Origin: Chlorophyllum brunneum
Lineage: Eukaryota > Basidiomycota > Agaricomycetes > Agaricales > Agaricaceae
NCBI GenBank assembly: GCA_963576785.1
Contig: OY756144.1
Span: forward strand, 2,232,001 to 2,296,000
Direction of reading: 5' to 3'
DNA: 64,000 nt
The notes under the pieces were generated by a model that was not told the origin of the DNA, made no database searches, and saw only the letters and a program-made list of their open reading frames with translations. Positions 46,140 through 58,241 of this stretch are shown here, piece after piece. Both the position numbers and the translations under genes were made by a program. The first letter of the stretch is position 1; every line of letters begins with the position of its first letter.

Positions 46140-48430
46140 ATGATGTCCAGTCGTATCGTTGGCCTCCTGCTGCTTCTTGGGCTTGGTGCTTCCGGTACGT
46201 TCGGCAACACGTTGCCTGGACTTTTGCTCAAACTTCAACTTGAATATGTAATTGGTTGTCTGTCATCTTGTCAGCTTCCTCGGTACATGCTTGGAGCGAT
46301 GGCACCGGTGCGACATATCAACAACCGATGGTGATGCCAGAGACCAGTTCAAATGGAGTTTGCGCAATGCATGGCTCCCTCAACATGCTCGGGCGCCACT
46401 CTTCGCATCGCGTTTCTGTCTGTCAAGTTCAATTTATGGGGATTGCCTACTCATTGTGAAGTATAGGTGCCAAGTCCTCCTCTGGATATACGGTCGCTAG
46501 TTGTTTCCGGGTCTCCAGACAATAGAGTTGACTTGGTCTTCTTTTCTGATGGGTGTATGTATGATTGTTCCTCGGGTCTTAAAGTTTTGGAATGCTTAAT
46601 GGGGTGTAGATACCGTCGATGAATCGGACAAGTTCTTTGCCGATGCGAAACGCCTCGCAGACGACGTCTCCAAAAACCAGACATTCTATACTGTCAAACC
46701 TCTCCTCAATTTTTGGGGGGCGTTTACCCCAAGCAAAGAGGTCTGTTGCATTACCATTTTCTAAGTAATTAATTCTCAGAGATCCCATTCATAGAGTGGC
46801 ATCGGTGCTGGCGGTGTTCCAAAAAAGTATAGTTTCAGTTTCGAGTGTTCTGGACGGAAATAAGAAGATTGATTAATAAACCAGTACACCCTTTGGGCTC
46901 TACCGCGATGGAACAGAACTGCGAGCTGTGTATTACGACAAACCTGAAGTTGCTCATGCTGCGTGCGACTCGATGGAAGATCAGTGTGATTATCCAATAT
47001 TATTGGGCAAGTTCTACGAATAATTTTAGAAACTCGACAGTCTGACTTGGATTCCAGGCAATGACCCACTGTACGGAGGTAAGTTCATTTGCAGTGCCCC
47101 GTTGGCCTATTATCGTTAAACATACCCACCTGTAACTCCACAGGTTTGGGCGGTGAATTCACGTACGTCGACGGAGTGGTCTTTGGGCGAGTCTCATAGC
47201 CAACTCTCACCCTGTTCCAGGGTAATTACATCGTCAATCCTCAATGGGCCTCTTGTTCTCCGCCACGAACTCGGACATTCTGTAATCGAAGTCGGAGAAG
47301 AATACGACGGAGGTTTCGCTTATTTCGGCGTTAACGCAGCCCACGATCCTTCCGAACCCATCCCGTGGGCTCACTGGCTCTCCATGTCAAACACGGACAT
47401 GGCAGACGATGACTCGAGTTCAAAGTTGGCTTTGTTTTCCACATCTAGATCCGCGAGTTCGGAAGCTCGAGTTGAGCGTTCTGTGATGCCGATGCAAATA
47501 TACCCATGGACCCTTCTCAACACTACCCAATCTTGGTCCATCGGCTTTACGTCCTCTGGGACTTATTTCCGACATCTCGTGCGATTTTCACTCTCGGGAC
47601 TTCCTGATGCTTCAGACCTACGCGTTGCACTGGACGGTACCGATTTGGGATGGGTTCCAAAAGATGGTCTCGGTCTAGACAGATGGCATTATGACATTCA
47701 TCGCGATGGCGGACTGAGTGATGGCGAACACAACCTAACATTTACCCTCCTCAACAAGAAGCGAGAGGGCGTTGCACAGTTGTGTAGTGCAGAGATCCTT
47801 GAATTTGGCAATGAGAACGAGTGGGTTTTTCCCTTCTACTCCGAAAAATTTATCGTGATTTATTTATGTCAATAGGTTCATCTCCAAACCAGGATTTTAT
47901 AGTCTTTACCCGACGTCAGTTCATCACAACATGTCCTTTTTCATTTTATCCAACTAACCAAAATATCTAGTTTCTCAGACAAGAATGAAACGTCCTACCG
48001 CCCAACAAATGAAGACTGCCTTATGCGTATCGTAACCACACCCGATTTTTGCAAAGCTTGTTTGGAAGGTCTTTGGATCTCTCTCCTCAAACGCGTCAAC
48101 CTCATTGACAACCTAACCGAATCTTGCACACGCGCAAGCCCATCAGCAACATGGGTCAAATCGCTCAATCTAGATCTCGTACCCCTTGCACAATTCCGTG
48201 AGGACATGGATGAACCGATTAATAACGAGACATACGCCATTACCTGGGAAAAAGATGGCGTCGCGATGGACGAATTTGCGAATAAAACGTATATCAGCGT
48301 TGCAGACGATGAGTCTATCGGAAAGTATACCATTTTCGTCAAATTTTCAACCGATGAAGTACGCGTGGACAAAGAGGGACATTTACAAACGAGTATGCAG
48401 CATGATATCACCACGCATTGCCAAGACTAG
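46140..48430 (+). CDS. Secreted zinc metallopeptidase, family M64 (IgA peptidase-like)
   Basis: Model join(46140..46194, 46275..46417, 46467..46554, 46610..46740, 46795..46826, 46885..47006, 47058..47078, 47144..47162, 47221..47820, 47876..47914, 47971..48430), 569 aa. The first two exons are less certain. The start MMSSRIVGLLLLLGLGAS is a signal peptide. The M64 core reads DNRVDLVFFSDGYTVDESDK, QTFYTVKPLLNFWGAFTPS, YRDGTELRAVYYDKPEVAHA and VLRHELGHSVIEVGEEYDGG, with the zinc motif HELGH and the following Glu. The C-terminal part (PMQIYPWTLLNTTQSWSIGF onward) matches the beta-rich tail of fungal M64 proteins. Exons of 32, 21 and 19 nt occur, and one intron is GC-AG (47007). About 30 residues after IPWAHWLS (DMADDDSSSK region) look like an insertion or missed intron. 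Confidence 0.82.
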
Positions 48431-49473
48431 TAAAGTATTACGGAAAAGAGAAAGCATAGAACTGTGTATTCTGAATGTTGTATTGAGTATAACAATATGA
48501 TATCGTCGAATGAGTTGTTAAGAGCTGAATGCAAAAGCTATGTATTATCCAAACAAAAACTGATAACCTATATACGCCTTTTTTGGGCTATCGTACGTTG
48601 CGATGCAAGGTAGGAGGGCTGAAATGAGGGGGGTGCGACGAACGGGAGAAGTGAAGAGTTGACGCGGAAAAGGGATACATATTAGACAAAAGAACGACGA
48701 AGGTGGTATTCCAGACGGTTCGGGTTGGGAAGGGAGGATGGCTAGATCGAAACATTAATTTTAGTGGACGAAATCTTCGGCGGCGTAGATAGAAACTAAT
48801 AGTACAACTTTGCGAAAGGTGAGATAAGAACGACAGCTGAAAAGAAAGGGGTGGGGCGAGGGGTAATGGCGGGTCAAGAGAGGCACGAAATCACGAAGTA
48901 GGGTAATGACGATGCAGATAATATGGTTGAATGAAAGAAAACCACTGCGTATGGAAATTATCCGGTAGATAGCAAGCGGCATTGAATAACAGTGCAAAAC
49001 GACTTGGTAATTGCAGTGAGGATAATAATTATGGGGTGCAACTGGCAGCGTTAGGGTTGGCGGAGGGTGAGGGATGGGAGTGAAAACCGAGAGTCGCGCA
49101 AACAAGCCAAGAGGCACCAGAGAGGGAGAGAGGTAAAAACAAGTCTATCGCATTCGCCAGAACAAATACCAAGAAAGAAAGCGGTAAATGAATGCATGGG
49201 AATCAGGATAGATAGAAACTTGTGATGTGGGAGGAAGAGAAAATTGAACGAGTGTGGGTGTGTGCGGGAGGAGGTAGGTACATGTCGTGAACGAGTACTG
49301 AATGAAAGAAGAGAATAGAGAAGGAAAAAAGAAGAGGAGTGACATGCGAGAATGAAACAACGATTAAGCATGAAAATGGCAGTTGAAAACTCAACGAATG
49401 TTGTAGTGAGAATAAAAACCCAAGGAAAAATATAATAACATGAATGACTCCACAGAAAACCAACGCTTATCCC
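48431..49473. other. 1-kb region between convergent genes
   Basis: 3' flanks of the M64 gene and of the CaaX protein gene. Purine-rich sequence (48600-49440, plus strand) opens several minus-strand frames of biased composition (Phe, Ser, Leu) without coding character. Probably a long 3' untranslated region of the leftward gene. Confidence 0.45.
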
Positions 49474-52317
49474 TCACATAACAACACACTTACAACACCC
49501 CGCACCACCTTCATTCTGCTCGACCACAGGCTCCGTCGCCTCTCCATTCTGCACTCTCGGCGACATCGGTGCATAATGTGAAAACGGCGCAGGCGACGGA
49601 GGAGGTTTAATCGGTATCCGAATATTATCATGTGCAGTCGACACTTCCATCATCTCTGGGTCTTTAGGCTCTTCTTGCAGCAGTTGCATAGGTTCAACTT
49701 CCTCCAAGATATCTTGTGTGTTGGCGGTGGTGTCATCAACCTTGGGTTGACCGAAATCATCCATCTCGATTTCGTCATCGTTGCGCCCGCGTCGGATCTT
49801 GCTTCCATTGAACCCGAACGTTCCAGGTGCCTAATAGAGAGTTTAATGAAAAGTGAAGAGAGGGGTCCGGAGAGGAAGGAGCTTACTGGAGCAACGGGCG
49901 CCTCCTGTTTCTTCTTCGGCTGTGGGCTCCCATCCGCTTTTTCGTAGTGATCATCCAAGCCCTTTTTCCGCGCCACGACAGGAAGCACGACCTGACGGAG
50001 TCGAAAGGCATGAGTACAAATCAAGCCCCGATGCAAAGTAAGCTGGCAAAAACGGAAGGGGAAAACGGTGAACAGTATAGTAAAAAGGCGCCTCGTACAA
50101 CCAACATCAATAATAATACACTCCATGAAGAAAATTTGGAAGATAAAAGACGAGAAATACGCACATCATCCCAATTCCCCTCCCTAGGCTTCGGCTGCGT
50201 CCACGATGGGATCGCATAAGCCATATCATCATCCCCATCACCATCCCCTCCAGGATTCGGATACTGGGCAACACTTCTCCTGTTATCGTCCGGTGGTTTG
50301 GTAGGTGTAAATTTCTTCAACGCACTCTTCGGTTTCGATTTTACCACTGCCGGTGATTTAACGGCTCCTGTGCCTGTACGAGCTTTCTTGGCTGATGATC
50401 CAGGTGTGGCTGGGGTTGCGGAATGTGGACCAGGGGAAATACCACGTTTGTTGTGGTTGTTATTGTTTGTAGAAGATGGTGTCGATGGAGTTGTAGTTGA
50501 ATTCGGTGCATTGCGGGAGGGTGTTGCGGTAGATGGTAGAGGTGGTGAATGTGGTAGTGGTGGTGATGAAGGCGTAGGCGTGATCGGCGTCAGATCGACC
50601 ACGGTTTGTTGCTGCTGATGTTGGGTTTTGGTAGGGTGTTGCGTCGGCGTTGATGTTCGGGATTCTGATGATTTCCGTTCGGATGACAGGGTAGGTATTC
50701 GACTAGATGAGCTGTCCCCTCTTGACTTTGACCTACGCGTGGGTGTTGTTGTCCTTGACTGGTGTTGTGTTGGGATTGAGTTTTGTGTCGGCGTATCACT
50801 CCGAACACCTTCGTACTCATACGAAGTCGGTGGGCTTTGTGGTGGCGATTCTGTATACCCACTCGTTGTAGTCGCCGCCGTCGCCGTAGTGGTGTTGACG
50901 GTGATGTCGCCAACGCTAGGTATAAATTCATAATCCGCATCATGATTAGAATACCTCCATTGCCGCCGTTGCTGACCACCCCGGGTTGAAACCGACGCGA
51001 CATCCGATCCATCTCCCGACTCCAAATCCGTCAACGGGTCTTCATCCAATACTCTTCCAACATGATCACCAAATTCAGCCTGATCAATGATATCATCCAA
51101 ATATAAGCTCCCTCTTTCCCTCATTCTCGCACCGATTCCGGCAAGGCTATCCGCTCGTTTCCTGGCAATCCCCATAGCGCGTCGTTCCTCTAACGCGAGT
51201 AAAGCAGCTTTACGATTCGCGATAGCCTTACGTTTGTTGTTAATTGCGTGTCCGTAATTTGCAATTTCCAACATCTCTTGACGTCGTCCGACACGTAGTT
51301 CACCAACACCGCCATTACGTGATACTTCGCCTCTGTACCAATGTTCGAAGGGTCGTTCGGAATCTGAGTTGGAATCGACAGAAGCGCGAGAGAGATGATG
51401 CCGTTGAACACCAAAGTCGTCTATAGATTCACCAACTTCGTGGATATTGTATATCGAAGAATTCGACGAACTAGCAGTGTTGAAAGGCGGTGGTTCGTTG
51501 ATTATGCGGGAAGGCTGACTGGGACCGAGGTTGGCTTGGGAAGAATGAGATGTAGGAAAATGGTAGGCGCGTATATCGGGTGTGTAATATGCGGCGGGGT
51601 TAGGTGTCTGTGTGGGAGTTGTATGAGCCGAGTGGCTGACGCCACTGGTGGAAGCGCCGTTGAGGTGTGGCGTAGGGGGGGAACCAATGCTTGAGACACT
51701 AGGGGGACCACGGGATGCTTTGGGTATACGAGTAGGTTTTGCATCTGCTAGGCGCGTTGAGTGTAACGGAGCGTCTGTTGCGGTCGTGTTTGTCCGTCTT
51801 GGTACTCGTGCAGATCCGTTCATTTGAGAAGAGTTATCTACGGCGGAATAGGTCCGTGAACGGTGAAATGAGGTTGTCGCGACTGGTTTGCGTGCAGACT
51901 CAACACCGTTGACACGACTGACTGTGTTGGGCGCAGAAGTCGGATGATCAGAGGGCTGGTGATATTGGTAACCAGGGCGTGGTCGTTGACTACTGCTACC
52001 ACTAGCACCCGCCACGCGCTGTTGCTGGTAATTGTTCTGCTGTAGGCTCTGAATGGGGCCACCATCGGCGTAAACAGTAACGGTAGGGTTGGCAAAGGCG
52101 GCGAGGGGATTATCGTCTGCGTTGGATGACATGGAGATGGCCGACATGCGTCGGGCGAGCGTTCTGCTCTCTGTTTCAAGGCCTGCGAAGCGATGATGAG
52201 TGAGATAGTGAGTAGAAAATACTTGAACGGGAGCGGAGGCTCACGTTTGCGTAGCGCCGGCACGACCTCTTCGTCCCATGATGGACCTGGAAGGCGCGCT
52301 GACTGGGTAAGCGCCAT
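49474..52317 (-). CDS. Large disordered protein ending in a CaaX box
   Basis: Model complement(49474..49830, 49887..49991, 50165..52182, 52245..52317), four exons, 850 aa. It opens MALTQSARLPGPSWDEEVVP and ALRKRLETESRTLARRMSAI, an amphipathic helical start spanning the first intron. Most of the rest is Ser/Thr/Pro-rich and disordered. One conserved-looking helical block lies in the middle (LRVGRRQEMLEIANYGHAIN, NRKAALLALEERRAM, LYLDDIIDQAEFGDHVGRVL). The last exons carry GTFGFNGSKIRRGRNDDEIE and end GAGCCKCVVM. CVVM is a CaaX sequence, so prenylation and membrane attachment are predicted; a terminal Met favours farnesylation. An upstream in-frame start at 52458 would add 47 low-complexity residues. 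Conserved in basidiomycetes as far as I can judge; function unknown. Confidence 0.78.
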
Positions 52318-53237
52318 GAGAGTAGGATATGTCTGCGAGCACGCGTGGCGTCTAGCAGATAGAGGGGGAGGGAAGGGTATACGGGGAGGCGGAGGGGACG
52401 GGGACGAGGAGCTGGGAAGAGAGCCTGGCAAATATTTGGAAAGCCGTCGTGCGAACAATCACCTCCCCTTTCAGTCACCCTCTCGTCCCCTGGTTAGTAT
52501 CACCACTTTCTTCCACCGGGGCACGCACATCTGGTCCAAGAATTACGTCAGAAGCCTCTCTAGGACCTTTCGCGAGAACCCAGCAAGAAATCAACACTCA
52601 GGGAAGCGAACTGCGCCAGATAAGCGTACAGGCTCGCTTTACTGAATAAATACTCGCATCCACTCGGCAAAAAAAAAACTTCGACACCTGCTATTGTACT
52701 GGAATAGGGCATGGTCATTCGACGCCGCTAGGGGACTACTCCACAACCCTCTGCTCTGAGCCAGCATGGACCTGGCACGGACCCTTGGTGATTTCATTAC
52801 GGCATTGGGAGTGCAAGGGTCGTGATTCCCCCTTCTTAGCTTCATTTCGGTCTAGTTCTGGCCTCAAACGTGTCAGCCGGAGTATCACCTGGACCGTAAG
52901 GTTGACTGGCTGGTGATCCTTCAAGTTGTCGGTCATCATTGATCCTCCGGAGAAGAGGCGAGAATCGAGGCGAGGCACGACGTCTCTAGAACTACCTGTC
53001 GTTCACAGAATGCCCGAGCCGCATGACGGCGTTTGCATATGAACCCGGCTGAGAAATGATTATTTTTCGTTGCACTTCTACCGGGCGTTTTTGTAACTTG
53101 GTTATTTTAAGCACTCGAAAGCAGATAAGATAACAGAGGCTGCAGTTAAACAAACACAAATAATATGATTTTTTTGGATTCACTGGCCGCAGCGACCACG
53201 CATTCCCTCCCTTGTGTCCTGCCCTCGTCCTGGTATA
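52318..53237. other. Divergent promoter region
   Basis: 0.92 kb between the CaaX protein gene (minus) and the L1-domain gene (plus). GC-rich low-complexity sequence at 52360-52420 continues the leftward gene's leader; an A-run occurs at 52671. No gene is supported. Confidence 0.45.
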
Positions 53238-55029
53238 ATGGCTAAGGAAGACTTGATTGACGACCGTGTGTCTACCTCTCAGATCCAAAAAGCAGTCGAT
53301 GCACTGCACACTTATGAATCCAAAAAACAAAAAGAACGTGAAGAAACCGAACTCATTTCCGGAAAGGAGCCCAACATCTGGTTAAACGTCGCGGTCAAGC
53401 AAGTCGCAGTCAAGAGCAAAATAAAACCCATCAAAATGTCCGTCGTGGCTTCTGCTCTAAGCTGGAGCCCTGAACTAACCTCATTCGCCCACAGTCCCAT
53501 TGACCATCCCCTCGTCGACCCCCGAACAACATCCATCTGCCTTATAACCAAAGACCCTCAACGCGAATACAAAGACCTTCTCGAGACCCATAATATCAAA
53601 TTCATCTCCCGCATAGTCGGTATCTCCAAACTCAAAGGCAAATTCAAAGCCTTTGAAGCCCGTCGACTACTTCTCAAAGAAAATGGCTTGTTCCTCGCCG
53701 ATGACAGAGTGATACCACTCCTCCCTAAACTTCTCGGTTCAAAGTGGTTCGAGGCCAAAAAGTACGTATACACCTCTATCTGTATCCGTTTTATGTCATG
53801 ATGAACACGCTGACAAAAATCTTTTTTGTTTATTTTTTCCGCTTCCAACCCCCACACTTTCCTCGTACTCACGTCCAACCCACCATCTACGTCACACAAT
53901 CATTACCAACTTATAACTCTCCAATCTCCAAATCACAATCTAAAAACAAAAGACAACCGATACCCGTCTGCCTAACACGTAAGGATCTGAAAAGTGAGCT
54001 CGAGCGAGCCATCTCCTCGACATACATGAACCAAAACAATGGAACCTGCACGTACGTCTCGACTCCCTCTCATCACACTCTTTGACCCTCTTTTTAACTT
54101 ATCACTCTTCAACACCATCCATCCATCATTCCTACATCATCATCACATCGCCCTCAATCACTCACCATAATGCTCATATACCCAAAAATACATCGTAAAA
54201 CCAATACTGCTCTATATGTTCCGGTCAACAATCTGCGAAACGACGAACTATGAATATGGGACATCACAGGTCTATCAAAATCGGCACCCTCACACACAAA
54301 CCCACACAAGTCGTCTCAAATATAGTTAAAGCCATTCCCACTATTGCTACGCATATCCCTGGAGGGTGGGATAACATCCAAAGTTTCTTCATCAAAACCA
54401 ATACAAGTATCAGTTTACCGATTTGGAGTTGTAGTCTGGATGACCGGTGGGTTGGGTTGATGAAAGAGGACAAAGAAGCCGCGCAAGGTAAGGGTAAGGG
54501 CAAGGAGAAGGGTGAGGCTAAGAGCGGAGGGAAGGGTAAGAAACGGCCTGTTGTTGAAGAGAACAGCGGCAGCGAAGGTGATGAAGAAAGTGAAGACGAG
54601 GAAGAAGAGGTACAACAACACCCAAAAAAGAAAATGAAATCCGTTTCTGGTAAAACCACCAACGTACCCATATCAACCACCAAACCCAAGAAACCCCACC
54701 ACCACGAATCAACGGATCTACACCTCAAACCCAAGAAACACGCCACAACCTCCACACCCGAAGCACAATCACCACTCACTAAACCACAAAAACACCGATC
54801 CCGGAATCAAATACCCGTAACTACCGTTGCTGCCGCCGCGCAACTCACAAAAGCGAAAGCACAAACACAAGCGCTGACAAAGGGTGAACTGAAACAGAAA
54901 CGTTCGAGTAATGCAGGGTTGATGGAGAAGAAGAAGGAGAAGATTGTGAATAAGAAAAAGATAGGGTCTGGCGTGAATGGGAAGAGTGCTAAAGCGAAGG
55001 TGTTGGGGAAGAAGGCGTTGTTGACGTAG
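53238..55029 (+). CDS. Ribosomal L1-domain nucleolar protein (Cic1/Rsl1d1/Utp30-like)
   Basis: Model join(53238..53761, 53953..54051, 54270..55029), 460 aa. Introns are 191 and 218 nt, long for this window. The N-terminal two thirds are an L1-like RNA-binding fold: STSQIQKAVDALHTYESKKQ, NIWLNVAVKQVAVKSKIKPI, ICLITKDPQREYKDLLETHN, RIVGISKLKGKFKAFEARRL, LADDRVIPLLPKLLGSKWFE, and after the introns SIKIGTLTHKPTQVVSNIVK and GGWDNIQSFFIKTNTSISLP. The tail is Lys-rich with an acidic block (EGDEESEDEEEEV) and several basic clusters, typical of nucleolar proteins. The family takes part in ribosome biogenesis (yeast Cic1 and Utp30, human RSL1D1). I cannot decide which orthologue it is. Confidence 0.85.
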
Positions 55030-55561
55030 TTCGAGACGCTTGTGTGCGGATTTGTGGCGTGTATAGGGTTTGTAGCTCTTGGGTAGCACTCGTTGATTAT
55101 GTATGATGTGTTTTATCTCAGTGCAATTGTTCCCGCTTCAACAACATTTCCCGACACCAATGTTAACGAAAATGGTAATTATTCAAGAGATGAGACTCCG
55201 CATCAAAAAATAAAAGCAGAAAAAATCCTTCCCCACTCTCCATTCGCTCCCTCGAACGTGCCGAAACCCCAGATGTCTTTCTCATCTAACTCAACACCTC
55301 AATACGAAATGAACACCCAGCGCGCGTAATTTCCAAAAATAATAATTCAGAAATCACACAACCGGTCCGGCACACATATCAGACCGGTATTGCACTCATA
55401 CTTATGTCAGGACTCACAACTCTCGAACTTCCATCCCTCCGACCCTATCGTCGACTCTTCCACAACTCCAAGCGACCGCGTTAGAACCTAGACCCTAGAC
55501 AGCAAACCTGATCCGTTTCAGCCTCCCAAGTGATCATCAAAAAAAAAGAACAATACACGAG
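55030..55561. other. Intergenic region, promoter of the alpha/beta hydrolase
   Basis: 532 bp. A frame at 55093-55329 has no recognisable features. An A-run (AAAAAAAAG) stands just before the ATG at 55562. Confidence 0.4.
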
Positions 55562-57710
55562 ATGGCCACAACACCAAGCGAACGCACAACAACCAAAATC
55601 TACATACCCCATCCAAATCAACCTGAACTTTCTATCTGCGGTATTTTGGAACAGTATGCACCTGGTCAAGATACGATGGGGCGTAAACTTGCCTTAGTGC
55701 GTAGCAACTAAATTTATTCAAACCACTGCTGCTAATGTCTTAACCTACGTCCGTGTTTCACGACAAAAAAAAATCTTTCTATTCACCGACCGCACGCAAC
55801 CCCTCCGCCCTATATGATGATATCATGTTCGAATTTGGATTTTTGGGACCTTTGGGTCGACGATCTATCCGACTCGTGCAATACGTTCACACGTGTGATG
55901 GGTGTGGTGTGTGTTGTGGAGATAGATCTTGCATGGTACAATGGGGTGAGTATAGTGCCGACTTGGGATCTTTGCTTTTTGTAGTTTGCCGATCCGTTAG
56001 GACCGCGCTGGATCTCTTCTCTGATGTGACGCGTTCTATGATATTTTTTTGGGCGCCATATCGTGGTAGTTCCATGGAATTTGGATGGGGCCTTGTACTA
56101 ATTTCGTTGTTGCTTTAGGCACAAGGATTACTTATTTCAACGACGCCTCGCCCACCGTCTACCCATCGATTCATTTCGCTTTGATTTCCGGTGAGCCTCC
56201 TCGTCCCATTCACCCTGCCCATCTTGCTTAATCACACACTCTTCCACCCCCCTCTTCCACCTCCAAACGCGTCGTAACACCGCTTCCGCACTTACCTTAA
56301 ACTATATAACCATTACACAATGCAGTGGAAATCATGAAACCGGCGGTATCTGGAAACAGGGTGCTCTACACGAAGACATGGAGGACCTAAACGCAGTCGT
56401 CGCATATCTCAAATTAACCTACGGTTACAAGATAGAGTTAATCGTAGGCCATTCTCGCGGATCGCTTGTTGGCTTTCGATGGATTGCGACGACGAAGGAA
56501 GGGAGAACTGTGCCCGCCTTTGTCAACGTCTCAGGTCGGTACCGCATGCGGGTAAGTCTTCCCGTCCACAAAAGTTTAAACCCATATCTGGGCCTTGTTC
56601 TTTGGCCATGCGTACGTTTCCGTAAAAGCCGTTTCGCTTACATATCCCTTCCCTTGGGTTACCCTGATTGATTGGGTACTGCTTTTTACCTTTCTTTCCC
56701 CGGCGTACGACGCCCACACGCTCACTTTCAACTCCGCGAAACGGGCATCAAATCTATGTGCTTATGGCCTCTTTCCCCGATTTCCCGATAATGATAGAAA
56801 ATACTTGGTAACGATCAATTTCCCTTCCCCCTTGGTGCTATTTTTTACGAGATCAGGTACTGACCACGCCTTTTGTTTTTTGTTTTCCCTCATCGGTTTC
56901 CTGCTTCCTTTCGGGTTACCCGTTCCTCGTTGCATTACACATTCTGTCGTTCCGACACTTGGCCCTGATTTCCCTTACTTTTCTCTCTCCCCCACCCTCC
57001 CCTTATTACTCAATCTGGGCTTGTCGGTCGTCTCGGGTCTCGGCACTTGGGTCTCGACGCTTGGGTCACGACGGCTGACGCCTCGACCCACGCCACACGC
57101 TCCCTATCCTATTGTAACCTGTACCATCAGAAACTTCGGGAGCGAAGCTGTGGCAAGAGGCTTTTCAGAAGCAGGGATACTATGAATGGAACGTCACAGT
57201 TGCTCGCAAAGCGGTGACATCAAAGATATACCCACGAGATGTAGAAACATTTTGTAATTGGGACACGTCCTTTGTTTGGGAACAGTTCCCTAAGGAGACG
57301 CATGTGTTGACAGTTCATGGGCTCGCGGACAAAACAGTGCCTACGTGAGTTATACATTGTTTGAGCTTTCCATTACTTCCGATCTGGACAATCCAGTGGC
57401 ACACCGCCACCGGGTCAACAATTTTTTCTTTGACTCATTACCAAGTGTAATACGATGCTGATATCGATGGTGATGGTGGTGGTGCTATTGTTTGAACAGG
57501 TACGACGCCTTGATTTATACACGGGCATTGGGCAACAGATCTCCTGGGACACACTCCCTTCATCTAATGGAAGACGCGGATCACAACTTTACGAAACGTC
57601 AGGATGACGTGGTGCATACGATATTGGAGTGGTGGGATGCTCGACGACGAGATGAATTGTCCACTGGGATCTGGTTGACGGAGATTCCAGCGAATACTGC
57701 GAAGCTATGA
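55562..57710 (+). CDS. Serine alpha/beta hydrolase
   Basis: Exons 55562..55696, 55926..55945, 56119..56190, 56326..56551, about 57148..57344 and 57500..57710. The second exon is only 20 nt but supplies the oxyanion strand ILHGTMG, joining GRKLALILHGTMGHKDYLF. Then come RLPIDSFRFDFRGNHETGGI, the nucleophile elbow LIVGHSRGSLVGFRW (GHSRG), HVLTVHGLADKTVPTYDALI with the acid residue, and LMEDADHNFTKRQD with the catalytic His. The order and spacing match conserved fungal esterase/lipase-like proteins of about 270-300 aa. The border between exons 4 and 5 is not solved: homologues I recall have extra residues between GRYRMR and LWQEAFQKQGYYEW, so a short exon may hide in the 596-bp gap. Substrate unknown. 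Confidence 0.8.
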
Positions 57711-57980
57711 ACTATAGTACATCAACGCTCGGGCGCTGGTGATTTGGAGTTAAGGGAGTGGATGTCGTTTAATGCGCAGCCGCGATCGAAGTTAACGGCC
57801 ACTGAGGCGGGTCGCCAAACTTACCGCTTGGATCAAAATGTTGTTTGTCGCAGATCCCTTTTCCTATCAACACCACCACACCGTTACATCCTACCCCGAG
57901 AATTGATTTATCATGATGCGACACTCACATCATTCCCTAGAGATGTATATAACTTTGCTTATCAATACTGATTCGTAGAC
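57711..57980. other. Hydrolase 3' flank
   Basis: Non-coding sequence between the hydrolase stop codon and the small minus-strand candidate gene. Nothing else is recognised. Confidence 0.35.
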
Positions 57981-58241
57981 TTAAACTTGTGGGAACAAGA
58001 AGCTTGCCATTAGATGAGATGAGACGTGTACAGGCGCTCGGTATTCGTCATCTGTACGGCAACCTGAAACATTGGAACCCGAGGCAAAAGGAGAGAAGTT
58101 TGGCGCTACCAAGTGATCGCTTTTCATTGTGGCCTCATGGCCGTCGTCCACGAACACGACGCCCCAAGTTTTTGCAACTCCCCCAACGGCCGCGGTCACA
58201 AGACTAACCACGGAAAGAATAAGGATTTGCCTTAGCTCCAT
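57981..58241 (-). CDS. Candidate small secreted protein
   Basis: An uninterrupted 86-codon frame from ATG 58241. It opens with a charged tip and a hydrophobic core (MELRQILILSVVSLVTAAVG) that looks like a signal peptide. The mature part (VVFVDDGHEATMKSDHL, FSPFASGSNVSGC) is hydrophilic and ends SFLFPQV. It contains one Cys, so it is not a typical disulfide-rich effector. No homologue is recognised and no intron is needed. The evidence is the signal-like start only; it could be a chance frame. Confidence 0.3.
   Translation of the reverse strand: MELRQILILSVVSLVTAAVGGVAKTWGVVFVDDGHEATMKSDHLVAPNFSPFASGSNVSGCRTDDEYRAPVHVSSHLMASFLFPQV

Noticed and set aside
49051..49463. Minus-strand frames of 70-106 codons downstream of the CaaX gene
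   Set aside because: Purine/pyrimidine-biased 3' flank with several frames open together; no recognisable protein sequence.
50298..50933. Plus-strand frames opposite the CaaX protein gene
   Set aside because: Antisense shadows of Ser/Thr/Pro-rich coding sequence, which reads as Val/Gly-rich on the other strand.
56595..57185. 197-codon frame inside the hydrolase gene
   Set aside because: Its frame disagrees with the strongly conserved hydrolase frame at its 3' end, so it cannot be the exon. It is kept only as a question about the long gap.
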